Positions 24,303 through 37,231 of a stretch of DNA of 64,000 nucleotides are shown here, one piece after another. How positions within the stretch are numbered: the first letter of the stretch is position 1; every line of letters starts with the position of its first letter. The stretch is from Simmondsia chinensis (taxonomy: Eukaryota > Streptophyta > Magnoliopsida > Caryophyllales > Simmondsiaceae). A program made the translations under genes and the position numbers. The notes beneath the pieces are model-generated. The model was not told the DNA's origin. It ran no database searches and worked only from the letters and a program-made list of their open reading frames with translations. The stretch lies in contig JAGTTD010000001.1 in the NCBI GenBank assembly GCA_018398585.1, forward strand, positions 2,296,501 through 2,360,500. The letters run 5' to 3'.

Positions 24303-24500
24303 AGGGATCGTTTGATACTTTTTTTTGTAATTTTTTTTTATATTTAAAAAACTAAAATATGGGATTTAAAAAAGGTTTTATTTTTTATTTTTAATTTTAT
24401 TTCAACTAAAAGAAACTAGAAATAATAAAATTATTTTTAAAATATACTTTTAGTTTAAAAAACTAAAGTTTTAAACAAGAAATAATACCAAATAGTCCCT
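24303..24500. mobile_element. Small MITE with AGGGA..TTTGRTA terminal repeats
   Basis: The left end agggatcgtttgatactttt and the complement of the right end (agggactatttggtattatt) form imperfect terminal inverted repeats around a 198-bp AT-rich, non-coding unit. Confidence 0.5.
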
Positions 24501-24745
24501 GTTTGACCAAGTTGTGAACAATTATTTTTTTCACAAATACTTTCTGTATAAAGACTTTATACAATAATGCTTCCAATAAGTGTACGGTTGTTTAAAAGAT
24601 TTTTCATTTTTAACTGCGGTTTATACTCGAAATAATAAGCACTATTTTTCTTTTTCTACTTCAAAATAGGAAAATAATTTTTATTTTTAGTTTAAAATGT
24701 TTTTTTGTCTTCAAATCGGACGCACTCAAATCTTAAATAGAAGGG

Positions 24746-25303
24746 AAATCATCACTTAGGTACACTATGGTTTGATCATTCATCGCTTAGGTATCCTGAT
24801 ATTTTAATATATACAATGAGGTACCCGGGATTATAAACACTTTATCACTTAGGTACCCTAAAGTTCTAAAATTTTATCAATCACATACCATTTGTTGAAA
24901 TTCAATAGATTTTTGTCGGAATATACAAAAATTGAACACGATTTTGACAATACCTAAGTATCTTCGTTAGAATTTGATGACTTTTTGCCCAAAAATACGA
25001 AAATGATACAAGATTGTGGCAATATTTACGTAATTTACATCAATGTTTGGTGAATATTTTATTACAATTCACTTGATTTTTAATGAAAATATTAACATGG
25101 ATTATACAAAATATCGTAATTATGTATTATAACAATATCATTTGTATAAAGTTTATCATATTCTTACAAAATTATATCAAATTTCGACATAGAGCATCTA
25201 GGTGATAAAATAATCAAATCACGGGGTACCTTTATATATATATTGATATGTCAAGGTACCTAATTGATAAATGCTCGGACTTTAGGGTATCTAAGTGATA
25301 ATT
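24746..25303. mobile_element. MITE of the 'cacttaggtacc' family, second copy
   Basis: The inverted ends (atcacttaggtac at left; its complement in gtatctaagtgataa at right) extend about 60 bp. The interior shares tttatcacttaggtaccc and the ttcaatagatttt region with 9784-10247. Confidence 0.65.
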
Positions 25304-26792
25304 TGTCTAAAAAATAAATATTTTTTTTAAGAAAAAACACATATTTTTCATAACAGAAACTCAATCAAACTCTTACTAGGTGTAGCTTTGAGCCTCGAGT
25401 ACAACAACTAAAATGGGCCTTCATTTACTTCACCTGTAAGGCCCAAGCCCACACAAGTTGGATTGCTATATAATTGGAAACTCTACTGGTAGGCCCAAAC
25501 CCAACCCAAGCTTATTGTTCTATATTAACACCCCATTCTGTTTAGTCAAGCTGCGAAAAAATTAATATTTTCATAAATACTTTTTGTACAGGCACTTTCG
25601 TTAAAATTACTTCAAATAGAAGTATATTTTTCGTAATGAATTTAGTTCTTTATTCTACTTATGATTTAAAAGAAAAATACTATATATCTGTTTGTTCTTA
25701 AAAATAAAAAAATAACTTCTGTTTGTATTTATAGCAGGTTTTTTGCTAGGCCAAATACTCTCAAATTCTAAAAAAATCTACTTTATTTCATAAAATATAA
25801 AGTACGACGTGCATGACCTGATCCGAACTACCTCTACTAACGAATTGACTCGTGTCTAAGCCGTTGTGGGTTGTCGAGTCGTGAAATATGTTGTTCATGT
25901 CTATTCGGAGTTATTTACTTCGTTAGCTTCCAAATTTATAAGTTTATACAAATTTGTTTTAAAATAGTCCTTAATGTCTGTACATTTATTTAAGCTGATT
26001 CTTTATCTTATATAATACTTTACCGACTAAATTAAAATCAACATGTGTTATGTGTTTTCCAGTCTTATATATAACTTAAGCCAAATCACACATGTACCCA
26101 AATGAAATACTAACGGCATTAATATTGGTGGTTAATTGAAAAAATAATAATTTTTTGAAGTGTTTTCTAAAAATTTAAAAGTTATATTAGTTAAACAAAA
26201 AAATTAATATTTTTAAACGTGATTTCTTTGGAAAAACAAACCGAAAGAATACCAAAAATACTGGCAATTCTGTAAAGGGGGTAAAGAGAAAGAGAGCGGA
26301 GAAGGGGAGGATAATGTATTATCTTGCTTTTGTTTGAATACCCTTAATAAAGAAATGAGGGTAAAGAGGATGAATGAGTTTGTTACAGTTAAAATTGTAT
26401 CGATATAGAAATTAGGGGAGATACATAAAAAATTAAGGGAGAGATAGAGAGAATAGTAAAGACAAGAGAGGGAGTTGTTAACGTTTTAAAAATTATGAAT
26501 TTCACCACGGTCTAATTGCCCTTTATTTATAAAATTAGGGGATAACTAGCTAATACTAATACTATTCTAATTACGAAATAAAATAAAAAATTGCCTATAT
26601 TATTATTAATATAGCATTATTTACTAAAATACTAGTTAATCACATGTTTAACACGTGATTAACTCATTTATTCTATATCATAGTTACTTTTATTTGATAA
26701 TTAGGTAATGAGTTAATATTGAAGAGAGTTATAGTTAAAATAAAAGTAAATGTATTAAAATTCTTCTATAAAGTTACACTCTCTCTCTTTAT
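25304..26792. other. Intergenic region, no gene seen
   Basis: AT-rich DNA with short frames only. The stretch 26270-26500 is purine-rich and AGAGAG-like. No element end could be defined. Confidence 0.45.
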
Positions 26793-26965
26793 TTTTGAGG
26801 TCACTTGCTCTCTGCGGCAAATCATTCTCTCAGGTTGGGGGTCATCGGAAACAGCCTCTCTTTAGGGTAGCCCCCTGAAGGGAGAAGGCTGCGTACATCT
26901 ACTCCCCAGACCTTGCTTTTGCGGGAGCCCTTGCGGGCACTGGATTTGTTGTTATTGTTGTTGTA
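26793..26965 (+). mobile_element. 5'-truncated RTE LINE or headless SINE, TTG-tailed
   Basis: CTCAGGTTGGGGGTCATCGG, GAAGGCTGCGTACATC, GACCTTGCTTTTGCGGGAGC and TTGTTGTTATTGTTGTTG are the full shared tail, preceded by about 36 bp not seen in SINE heads. The flanks actctctctctttat (to 26792) and cttctctctctttat (26967-26981) look like a target duplication, though both are simple-sequence CT. Confidence 0.7.
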
Positions 26966-27477
26966 CCTTCTCTCTCTTTATCCCCAACCTGGGGTTAAAT
27001 ACAAGGGCTATTTACATTTTAATACTATGGCGTTTTTAGAAAGAATAAAACAAACTCTAACTTTTTTGAATTAATACAAGGGGCCCTACGTCCTTGTACT
27101 ATTAATAAAAGGTCATTTTTCGGCGTGATGATGTCATTTTCTATCAATAAATATAACGTAAAAGCTGTTTTCTTATAATGCCATAGTAAAATGACAAAAA
27201 TGTCCTTAAATAACCATATTTTTAAATAAATTAAGCGAAAATATATATTTTTTGCACAGTACATCTCGAATTTCGTCTGTAAAGTAAGAATAAATGTAAG
27301 TACTTTTGTTATTTTACTATAGCGTTAATAAAAAACAGTTGCTACATCGGCTTTATCGAGGAAAAATGATGTCAACATGTTGGAGAGGGTTCTTTTTATT
27401 ATAACGACAAAAACTTAGAGGTCTTTTTATTAATTCAAAAATTTTAAAGTTCTTTTTATTATTATTATTTTATTTTA

Positions 27478-27675
27478 TTTTTTTGGGCTAACGAGGAACA
27501 CGATTATCTGGTAAACCTCAACCCATACGACAACTCGTATACCACAGGAGCCAATTAAAGATTCTTTAACAGAGAGGTTCAAGGAAAAAATCAAACTCCA
27601 AACCTTTTGCTCTAAAGTAACACTTTACCCCCCTACTTGCCTCCTATAATCGAGGCAAAGCCTTGGTGGACACCC
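27478..27675 (-). mobile_element. tRNA-derived SINE, family 2, copy B
   Basis: The minus strand begins CCAAGGCTTTGCCTCGATTATAG, has GGAGTTTGATTTT as the B-box remnant and shares its body with 22486-22662. It ends in an A/T-rich tail. The flanking phrase ctttttattatt / ccttttattatt is a likely target duplication. Confidence 0.6.
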
Positions 27676-28109
27676 TTTTTATTATTTCCCAAAACATTGG
27701 ATACAACGTGGTTTTTGGAAAACAAACCCAAAAAAATACACAAAAAATATTTGCACTCTAATGCCTTATCTGGCAACTAGATAAAGGGAGACAAAGAGGG
27801 AGAGGGTAAGGTAATATTCTATCATTGTTTGAATGTATCAAATTAAGAGAGGTAAGAGCAAAAAAGATAAATGAATTACATTTGTTTGACAATTAAGTAC
27901 AGTGGTAAGTGTAAAGAAAATTATAGTTAAAATAAGAATAAAATTACCTATTTTTTTTTAATTTTACCTGATCTAGAGAAAATGGGGATAAAGAGGGTAA
28001 ATTTTTAACCCTTGTTACTCCCATTTATCCCTTTTAATATTTTGTAAGATAGGAGTTTACCCCGTTATCTTTATTTCTTTTATCTTATTGCCAAATAGGA
28101 GTGGTAACC

Positions 28110-28352
28110 AACAATAAAAATAGACCCAGTGCCTAAAAGACTTCCGTCTAAGTGGAGTCTGAGAGAGGTGGATGCATGCAATTTTACCTCTTCAGGGTAT
28201 AAGCCCAGAGAAATGCTATTTTCGAGGACCCCCAATATTTTAGGATTGGCAACAAGAGAACTTTTCAAGAGGTCATCAATTTTAGTACTACTTTTATCCT
28301 AAGTAAGCTGCATTTCAGAGTTTTAATAGAATACGGTACATTAGTGTTTACC
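28110..28352 (-). mobile_element. 5S rRNA-headed SINE just upstream of MLH1, degenerate
   Basis: The minus strand shows CACTAATGTACCGTATTC, GTAGTACTAAAATTGATGACC, CTTGTTGCCAATCC, GGGGGTCCTCGAAAATAGC, TGCATGCATCCACC, GACTCCACTTAGACGG and a short ATTGTT tail. The flanks aggagtggtaacc (28097-28109) and aggggtggtagcc (28353-28365) are a 13-bp target duplication with two changes. The insertion ends 86 bp before the MLH1 start codon. Confidence 0.87.
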
Positions 28353-28438
28353 AGGGGTGGTAGCCATGTCCACCATTTCGCTTAATTTGGCGGGAAGCTC
28401 TACAATCCAACCAGCCTCTCTGTCCACTCGAACACAAT

Positions 28439-31400
28439 ATGGAAACTGACCCCAACTTGGGCCTTCAACCCATGGCCACCGACCTCGACGCCGCACCCAT
28501 GCCGGTGCCTAAGGACCCACCGCAGATCCGCCGCCTACACGAGTCAGTCATCAACCGTATTGCCGCCGGCGAGGTCATCCAACGCCCTGTCTCCGCCATT
28601 AAGGAGCTCGTCGAGAACAGCCTCGACGCTGGCTCCTCCTCCATTAATGTTGTCGTCAAGGATGGTGGGCTTAAGCTTATTCAAGTCTCCGATGATGGGC
28701 ACGGCATCCGGGTAATTTCCTTAAACCCTAATGCATTTAGGGTTTTGTCAAAAGTTGCGTTTATTTAACAAAAACAGTTCAAATGACGTTGTTGTTCAGG
28801 ATGGTGGGCTTAAGCTTATTCAAGTCTCCGATTGACCTTGGCATTCGGTAATTTCTTGAAAAGCATAGTGTTTTAGGGTTTTGTTGCAGTGATGGTAGGC
28901 ATTTAAGGTTTTGTGCCAAAGTTACATATATTTAGTAAAATAGTTCAAATAACGTTATTGTCGAGGATGGTGGGCGTAGGCTCATTCAAGTCTCCGATGA
29001 TGGCCATGGCGTCTGGGTAATTTCCTTGAACCCTAATGCATTTATGGTGGTGTTGTAGTGATGGTAGGCATTTGGGGTTTTGTCCAAAAGTTATATGTAT
29101 ATAATATAATAGTTGAAATGACGACATTGTCAGTGACGGTGGGACTTAAGCTCATCCTAGTTTCCAATGATGGCCATGGCATCCGGGTAATTTTCTGAAA
29201 ACCCTAATGTATTTAGGATTTTTTTGTAGTCATGGCGTCGATTTGATACAAACCAAAATATAGAGGTTAAATGAGGGGTAATATAGATATAAATAAATAG
29301 GTTAAGTCCTTTATTTCAATTATACCGCTCCCTAGCTCTATATATAGGGCCTTAGCGTAGAGGAAGGAGTATGGATGAATTGTATTTGAATCTATCTCTC
29401 TCCTCTTGTCTCGAGTTCTCTTCCTCCTTCTATCTCTAGTTCTCTTTCTCTCCCTCTACTTTCTCTTATACTATGTAAGTTCTACACTCTTGTATGGATT
29501 ATACCAAATTATATACAATATACTACTTTCTTTGAGTTGCTTACCCTTGTTTGACATATCCTTTCTGAGGGATAATGGGGGCTAAAGTTCATCCCCCATT
29601 ACTCTTTGTTACCCCATTTCTTTTTACCCTTCAATTCAGGGATAAAGTCGAGGATAGTGAAGTTTTAAAAAATTTTGAATAATTTTGCACTTATCGTAAA
29701 TTTCACACTTTTAACTCTTCTTATTTTACCCAATTGCCAGACATAGGTAACTAATTTACTACCTTTTACACTTACCTTCTTTATAAAATATATTTAAATA
29801 AGGGCAGGATAATAACCCCCCCCTCTCTTTCTACCACTCCTTACCCTTCTCCTCTTTGCCCTCCCCCTCTACCTCTTGTTAACCCTCTTTACCCAGTTGC
29901 TAAACAAATAGGGTTTTATTGAGAAGTTGACGGATGAAATTGTTGTTTTAGACTATATAATCCATCGTTAGTTACTTGTTAGAGTATGTTGACAATCCCG
30001 AGCTATTAACATTAATGCAATTCAAGCATAAGATGTAGGTTGAGTCTGCCTAATGAGCATTTTTGTGAAAGGGCATGTTAGTATATGGAAGTATTCTTGG
30101 GCCTTCATCTGATGGCTTGAACTTTTGAAACAATTGGTTTCTTGATTTTTATGAATTCTTCTTGCTTTCTGTTGTGATTATGTAGTATGAAGACTTGCCA
30201 ATACTGTGTGAGCGGCATACCACTTCGAAGCTGTCAAAATTCGAGGATTTGCAGTCCATAAGATCGATGGGGTTCAGAGGGGAGGCACTGGCTAGTATGA
30301 CTTATGTGGGTCATGTGACGGTGACAACAATCACTGCAGGACAATTGCACGGTTACAGGTGGGTTTTACTCATGTGACCAACTGTTTGAAATGTTTCTTA
30401 GAGTGATTTCAGTTTGAAGTTTATGTGGTTATAAGGCTTTGATATAATAGTAAAACACAATTAAGGTTGAGGCCTGGTTCAAAAGTGCGTGCCTGGTTTC
30501 CTAGAAAATGTTGAAGTTGATGAGTTTGTTTGTTCTCCAGGGTGTCTTACAGGGATGGTGTGATGGAGCATGAACCTAAGCCATGTGCTGCCGTCAAGGG
30601 CACCCAGATAATGGTACTACTTTGATATTCCATGTCTTAGCTTTGTTAGGTGTTGGAAACATCTGGGTTTTGCATCTGAATGTGGAGAAGGGTTGGAGTG
30701 TGTAATTTGGTATTTTTGCTCGTGCATTGATCTCGAGATCAAGAATAAGCTTTTTTTTTTTTCTTGTTCCTTTCCTTTTTGTAAGCGTGAAAATAAGTTT
30801 AGTAATCAATACACCAGTTATTCTATAGCTAATCGAGTTTATGCATTTTCGTTTTCTGGAATTGTCATAATTGCACTCTAGAGTTAGGAAATTCTCCGTC
30901 TGTAATAGCTTTTGCCGACATCATTCTAAGATGATAAAGTGAAGAGCATTGTTTCCAAATTCAGCAAACCATGTTCATATTTTTTCACTTAATTCCCTTC
31001 TGCCCCAGTTTTGTGCTGGGAGTTATATGTTAAAGCACTGTTGGCATCATCTGTTTAGGTGGAACTTTCTGCGAGCTGTTTGTGTCTTTCAGTTTATCAT
31101 CCTGATCCCAGGACCAGGACATGATCACTGTTTTTTGGGAAATAGCAGTTGTTTCACTTTTTTAGTAGTCATTTCAATTTCTTTGGAACGGTGCATGCAG
31201 ATTGAAAATCTTTTCTATAACATGACTGCCCGGAGAAAGACTCTTCAAAACTCTGCGGATGATTATTCAAAGATTGTTGACTTGCTTAGCAGGTTTGCTA
31301 TTCATCACATGAATGTGGGGTTCTCTTGTAGAAAGGTTAGCCACTGTAGTAATGCTTCTTTATCTCTTTTTAGTCATTTACATTTTTATTGAGCTGTGTC

Positions 31401-34400
31401 AATAGGGTTATTGGAAATGTTATTTCCGTGCCTCATTCCAGCTGTTTTTCCTTTCTGTTGTAGCATGGAGCTGCTAGAGCCGACGTTCACACAGTTGCCA
31501 CTTCTTCTAGACTTGACGCGATTAGATCTGTTTATGGTGTAACTGTTTCCCACAATCTGATGAAAATTGAAGCTTCAGACAATGATCCGTTTAGTTCAGT
31601 CTTTGACATGAAGGGTTTTATCTCAAATGCTAATTACATTGCGAAAAAGGTCACCATGGTATTGTTTATCAATGGTACGGTCATTCATACTTATTTTTGT
31701 GAATCAAAGTTCTTACATTGTTCCCAATGTGGGACTTCTTTGCTGCACCACGGCTTTTTTTTTGGGGGGGGGGGGGGGGGGGGGGGGGCGCGGGGGTGGG
31801 GTTGCCTGTTGTTGCTTTGACATTGATCCTCAAGCATTTAATAACATTTGTCCCCCACTCTGCCAGCCACATAAATCTGCAACATGCCTTTTCGTCACAG
31901 GCTTTTTCTTATGTTTGCTATTGTCGAGTTTTTTTTTTTTTTTCCCCTGCATGGCTTGCCATGCTATATGGCTGACTGGCTATGTCATTAGTCTTAATCT
32001 ATGGAGCTGCTCAATCTGGCTGTTGCCGCTCTATGTTTTGAGCTGTAAGTGTCCGGAGCAGCTCCTAAGCCAGCAGCAAGTTAAGAGTCTGAAACTTGGT
32101 TTTCGAAGTATGCACGGTTTCCTTGGCTTGTTCACTTCTTCACCTTCCAAATTGTGTCTGGCATGTGCATCCTAATGAATTTCTTCCACTGCCTCACTCT
32201 GCCGTTGCTAGATTTTTGGGTTGTGGAGTACAACGACTGCATTTCTATGTATACATTTTTTCTCTCTTTTTCAGCATTTATATATTTATTCATTTCTCAT
32301 GGACTTTCAGATAGATTGGTTGAGTGTACGGCATTGAAGAGGGCTGTTGAAGTTGTTTATGCTGCAACCCTGCCCAAGGCATCAAAACCGTTCATTTACA
32401 TGTCAATTGTACTGCCACCTGAGCATGTTGATGTGAACATACATCCAACAAAGCGAGAGGTAAAAGTAGTTTACCACTGTCTAACGTTTAGCATGCAATG
32501 ATGCGAAGGAATACGCACCTCTAGAGATCCGAACACATGACATTAGTTGTGTTTCTTGAAACTCCTGATTCAACCCAATCTTATATGGGTATGGACACCT
32601 GGATACAATATGACGTTTGGGCACTCCAGATCATTGACATGTTAGACATATTGTTATATGTTTGAGACAAAGACACTTTAGGAACTTCAAATATTCAAAG
32701 ATTCTTTTAGTCACTAGTGCTGCGGTGAGTTCAATGGATTGATAGTCCATACTATATGTTCCTTACTGCTCTCAATTTCTTTTTTGCTTGTGAGTTGGCA
32801 TATTATGCTCGAACTTATGATAGTAGATGTTCTAGTTAAAATGACAATATTCCGCATTTGAGCAATTCTATAGACTACAGACACCTACTGAGAGAATATA
32901 TTGGCCTGTATGCTTCTGTTTCCTGATTCATTTGCTTATCTCTGTGGAATGGCAGGTGAGTCTTTTGAATCAGGAAGTCATCATTGAAAAGATACAATCA
33001 GCAGTTGAATTGCAACTGACAAACTCCAATGATATTAGGACATTTCAGGAGCAGGTACTTTTAGCAATTGCGTTTCTTTCCAACCTTAGCTCTGTGATGT
33101 TTGCACTGAAATTTTCTGGTGCAAATTTTAGCTGGTGATTGTAGCATAAATGCTAGAACTTGAAAGTACATGCACTAAATTTGCATGATCAGAAGTCCTG
33201 ATTGGTGTCTGGAGGCAGTTTCATGATTCTTGAATGTCAACTATTGAGTTGTATGATTAAATATTAGTTCTTGATAGAGTGATTAGTTTTGGAAAAAAAA
33301 TGACGAGTTTTTCTTAAACAAGAATACCCTCATTGGTGTTCCCATCTTTCATAAAATATGGCGATTGAACTTGTATTACCCCAGTCTTCAAGAAACAGTC
33401 CTAGATCTCTTAATTTATTCTGTTTGCTAGCATTTCATTGTTGGGCAGTCGATCATTTGAATGTTTGTCTCAGAATGATATTTCTGTTTGTATGCCTAGC
33501 TCAAATTGGGTTGCATTCCTTGGTGTCAAAACATTTCTTTTTATTAAAACATTCCTTCCCTTTCGACCGTTATGTTCTCTGCTGTCTCCCTTTGGAATTC
33601 TTCTCTTCTGCAAATTTATTGCACTCCTCTGTACCACATTGATCTTTACTCTTTTTGCTTGTCTTATTTACAATAGTGTGTTTTGATGAGTTTCACCATT
33701 ATTTCTTTGGCGTCCATTGTGATCTTACTTTTGATTTGGCTAGGCACTACAGCCCTCTGTATCTGGTTATATTGAAACAGCAGGAAAAGAATCCCAACAA
33801 AGTCCGTCGCTGCCATGTAAGGATTAGATTGTTAGTGGCTTTGATATATGAGCTCTTTCTTTGTTATGTGACCATATATTTCTCCTGAATTTTGGTTTGG
33901 TCCTCTTGTTCTGACTTTGTCTCTCCCCTCCCCCCCCCCCCCCCCCCCCTCCCCCCCTCCCCCCTCCACTGCAGCATCAAAATCACAGAAAGTTCCAGTG
34001 CAGAAGATGGTTAGAACTGATTCGTCAAATCCTGCTGGGCAATTGCATGCGTATCTGGAAGTTAAGCCCTCCAGCAAATTGGAAGGAAGCTCTAGTTTAA
34101 ATTCTATAAGGTGGGACTTCGATTTATTCAGTTTCATTAAGTTCGATGCTTTGTGTGAGATCTAAATGAGAGTTGCAATCATTTTTATTTTTGTAGTGGT
34201 GAACTATAGATGTTTTTTCTGCTAACTTTGATTCTGGGCATATGCATAGGTCAATATACATACACCTACATACTTACTAATCTAGGTATTTCAATCTTCT
34301 TCCAGTTCCATTCAGAACATAGTGATCGCATTTGCGTGTTTTTGATGATGTCAAACTTTTTTCTCGTTCCCTGCGAACCAGCATTGGTGCTTGAGATATT

Positions 34401-37200
34401 TGAAAAATTGATCACAATGGAGTAATCAAGGGATATGCTTTCATTCTTGCTGCCTTCCAAGTGCCCGTTTTATTTTACTTTCATTTGTTGGAATATGCAT
34501 ATTTATCCCCATGGCTTTGAAATTTGAGGATACAGAGCTATCTGTTGCCCTTCAATAGTTTACTAAACTAAAACTATTACTGAATTTTGATTAAATAGCA
34601 TGTTCTATGGGGAGAAGATACAGCGTACTAAGTGCATTGATGTCATTAATCTGGATTCTGGTCACTATGCCGCTGATATACTCTCCAAATTGTGTCACTT
34701 CTGGTTGATTCCTATTCCCTATTCAGAATTCATAATGAAGGAGAGATACAGTATGGTTGCGTGTTTGGTTTGTTCTGTTCCTTTAACTAAGAGAAGTTGA
34801 TTTTGTTATTGCAAATGCGGCGATCAAACCAAAATCATTGTTGCAACTTTAATGCCTTTTGAATACTTGGTTTATTTGCAAGCACTCAATTACTTCAGGT
34901 TGGGGGTCCTCGGAAACAGCCTCCTTTCCACTCGGAAGGGGTAAGGCTGCGTACATCACCCCTCCCAGACCCTGCTTTCTGCGGGAGCTGCGAGGCACTG
35001 GGACTGTTGTTGTTGTTGTTGTTGTTGTGGGTTTAATAGTATTCATAACTTGTCAGAGTAAAGCAAATCTAGTAATGCTGTGATTATTTGCTATTTTGTG
35101 AAAACAGGGCCTGCGTCAGACAGAGGAGGAATCCCAAAGAGACTGCAGATCTTACTAGCATTCAGGAGCTTATCGAGGAAATCGATAATAACTGTCATTC
35201 TGGTGAGCTTCCAGTCAAAGGGAATTCATTGCAGTAGAAGCAATCTTTGAGAGTGTATTTTCCATTAGCTCCTTCTCTTTATTTAACTCTTTTGATTTGC
35301 TCATTGACTGTAGGCTTGCTGGACATTGTGAGACACTGCATCTATGTTGGGATGGCAGATGATGTTTTTGCAATACTGCAATACAATACTCACCTGTATC
35401 TTGCTAATGTTGTGACCTTGAGGTATGAATACGATTATTCTCCCCCAAAAGGAAAAAAAAGAAAATAGGTAGTAAGGCTAACCGGCGGCACATGCTTATG
35501 GGTTCTAAGTTTCATGATTAGCAGTGATAAGAAACTACTTGAAGACGCATTTGATTTGGGGCTGAATCCTACTGTTGGATGCAATTAATTCTCTGGGGCA
35601 TTCACTGGGTATCCCAGCCCCGACTTAACTTATTACACATAAGGAATGTTTTGAGTGGGTGTTTCAGGGATTAGTCAATGTGTATGTAAGCCATCTCGGC
35701 CATCCTAGTAACCTAGGAAATTTCTTCATTTCCTTGTTAACTAGACAATTTGTGCAATATATACTAGCTTTACATAGGTGGTGGCTCTATGTCCTTTCAG
35801 TCATATATCTCATTTTGGCTTATAAATGCTTTTATTGAATTGATTGTTAACAAACGAACAAGTAAAGTATCTATGGAGGTCCTTGGATACAATCGACCTT
35901 AATCCTTTAGCTGCAACTCAACTAATTTCTCGTGTTTTCTTTTTCTTTAGCAAGGAGATCATGTACCAACAGGTCTTGCGTCGGTTTGCCCATTTTAATG
36001 CCATTCAATTGAGCGAGCCAGCTCCTTTGCGAGAGCTCATTGTGCTGGCTCTAAAGGAGGAAGATATGGATGCAGAAGGCGATGAGGATGATGACTTGAA
36101 GGAAAAGATTTCAGAGGTTAGCATCTTTCTCATATTCTGGAGTCTGTTATTCATTATGGTGATGTGAATCACTACATATGAACATACTGTTCAAATGTTG
36201 TTAGAGTATGAAACTATTCATAGGCCAGTTGATTTATTGACATTATATTAAAATCTCTTTTACTGAGAGATCTTGAGTTGGAGTCCTAGTAGTTCCCACT
36301 TTTAAGATTAATACAATGCCACACATTAGGTATGAAAGTGGGCCTATGCACTATTCATTTTTCAATCTTAATGAAAATTTGCATGAGGGAGCATGTTAGA
36401 GTGTAAAACTACATAGACTTTCATCTAAAAACTTAAGCTTTTTGGATAGTTGGTTCCTTGACGGGGCTAATAATTTTATGTTCCTTGTACGAAAGCGCTT
36501 TTCCTTGAGTAAGCACGGAGCCACTCTATGTTATACAACTTGACCTTCAATACATAAAGTTCTACGCCTAAATAATTCTGTTGTATTTTAAAACCGAGAC
36601 TCGATTCATAGCAGGGTAAGGGTAATCTTCAGTGTTCACATATTTTGGGTGGTATGGCTAATCTTCTTTGAAGTTCTGATGTCCAGATGAACACGGAACT
36701 ACTCAAAGGAAAGGCTGAAATGTTGGAGGAGTACTTCTGCATTCACATAGATTCCCGAGGGAATTTATCGAGGCTTCCTCTTGTACTTGATCAATACACA
36801 CCTGACATGGACCGCATCCCGGAATTCGTTCTCTGTCTAGGAAACGATGTACGTTGATGTTCATTCATCCCGACTTCCATTGCATGGTTTTCTTGAATAT
36901 AATCCTACATTACCTATATTTGGGTATTAGAGTATGTAAATGTTAAGAGGTCAGATTGAGCTTTCCAATAGTTGTTTTTGTGTTTTTGTTCTAATTTGAA
37001 GGCTCCAAATGTCAGATCAATGTTCAAGTACCCTTATCTAATATGGGTATCTTTGAAGTGTCCAAATGTCTGACATTGTATATGTCAAGAGGTCAGATTC
37101 AGCTTATTTGTATGCACTTTTTGTCCATTTAACCGAGCCCATTGGTGCCAACATTAAATCGGACCCATAACAACTCCAGATTTCCTCGAGGAATAGTTTT

Positions 37201-37231
<31 letters not shown>

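Noticed and set aside
31627..32175. Open frames across the MLH1 intron 5 G run
   Set aside because: The frames exist because poly-G encodes Gly in every frame; the MLH1 exon structure explains the region.
34849..35083. Poly-Val/Thr frames at 34849-35083
   Set aside because: Produced by the TTG repeat tail of the SINE/LINE copy in MLH1 intron 9.
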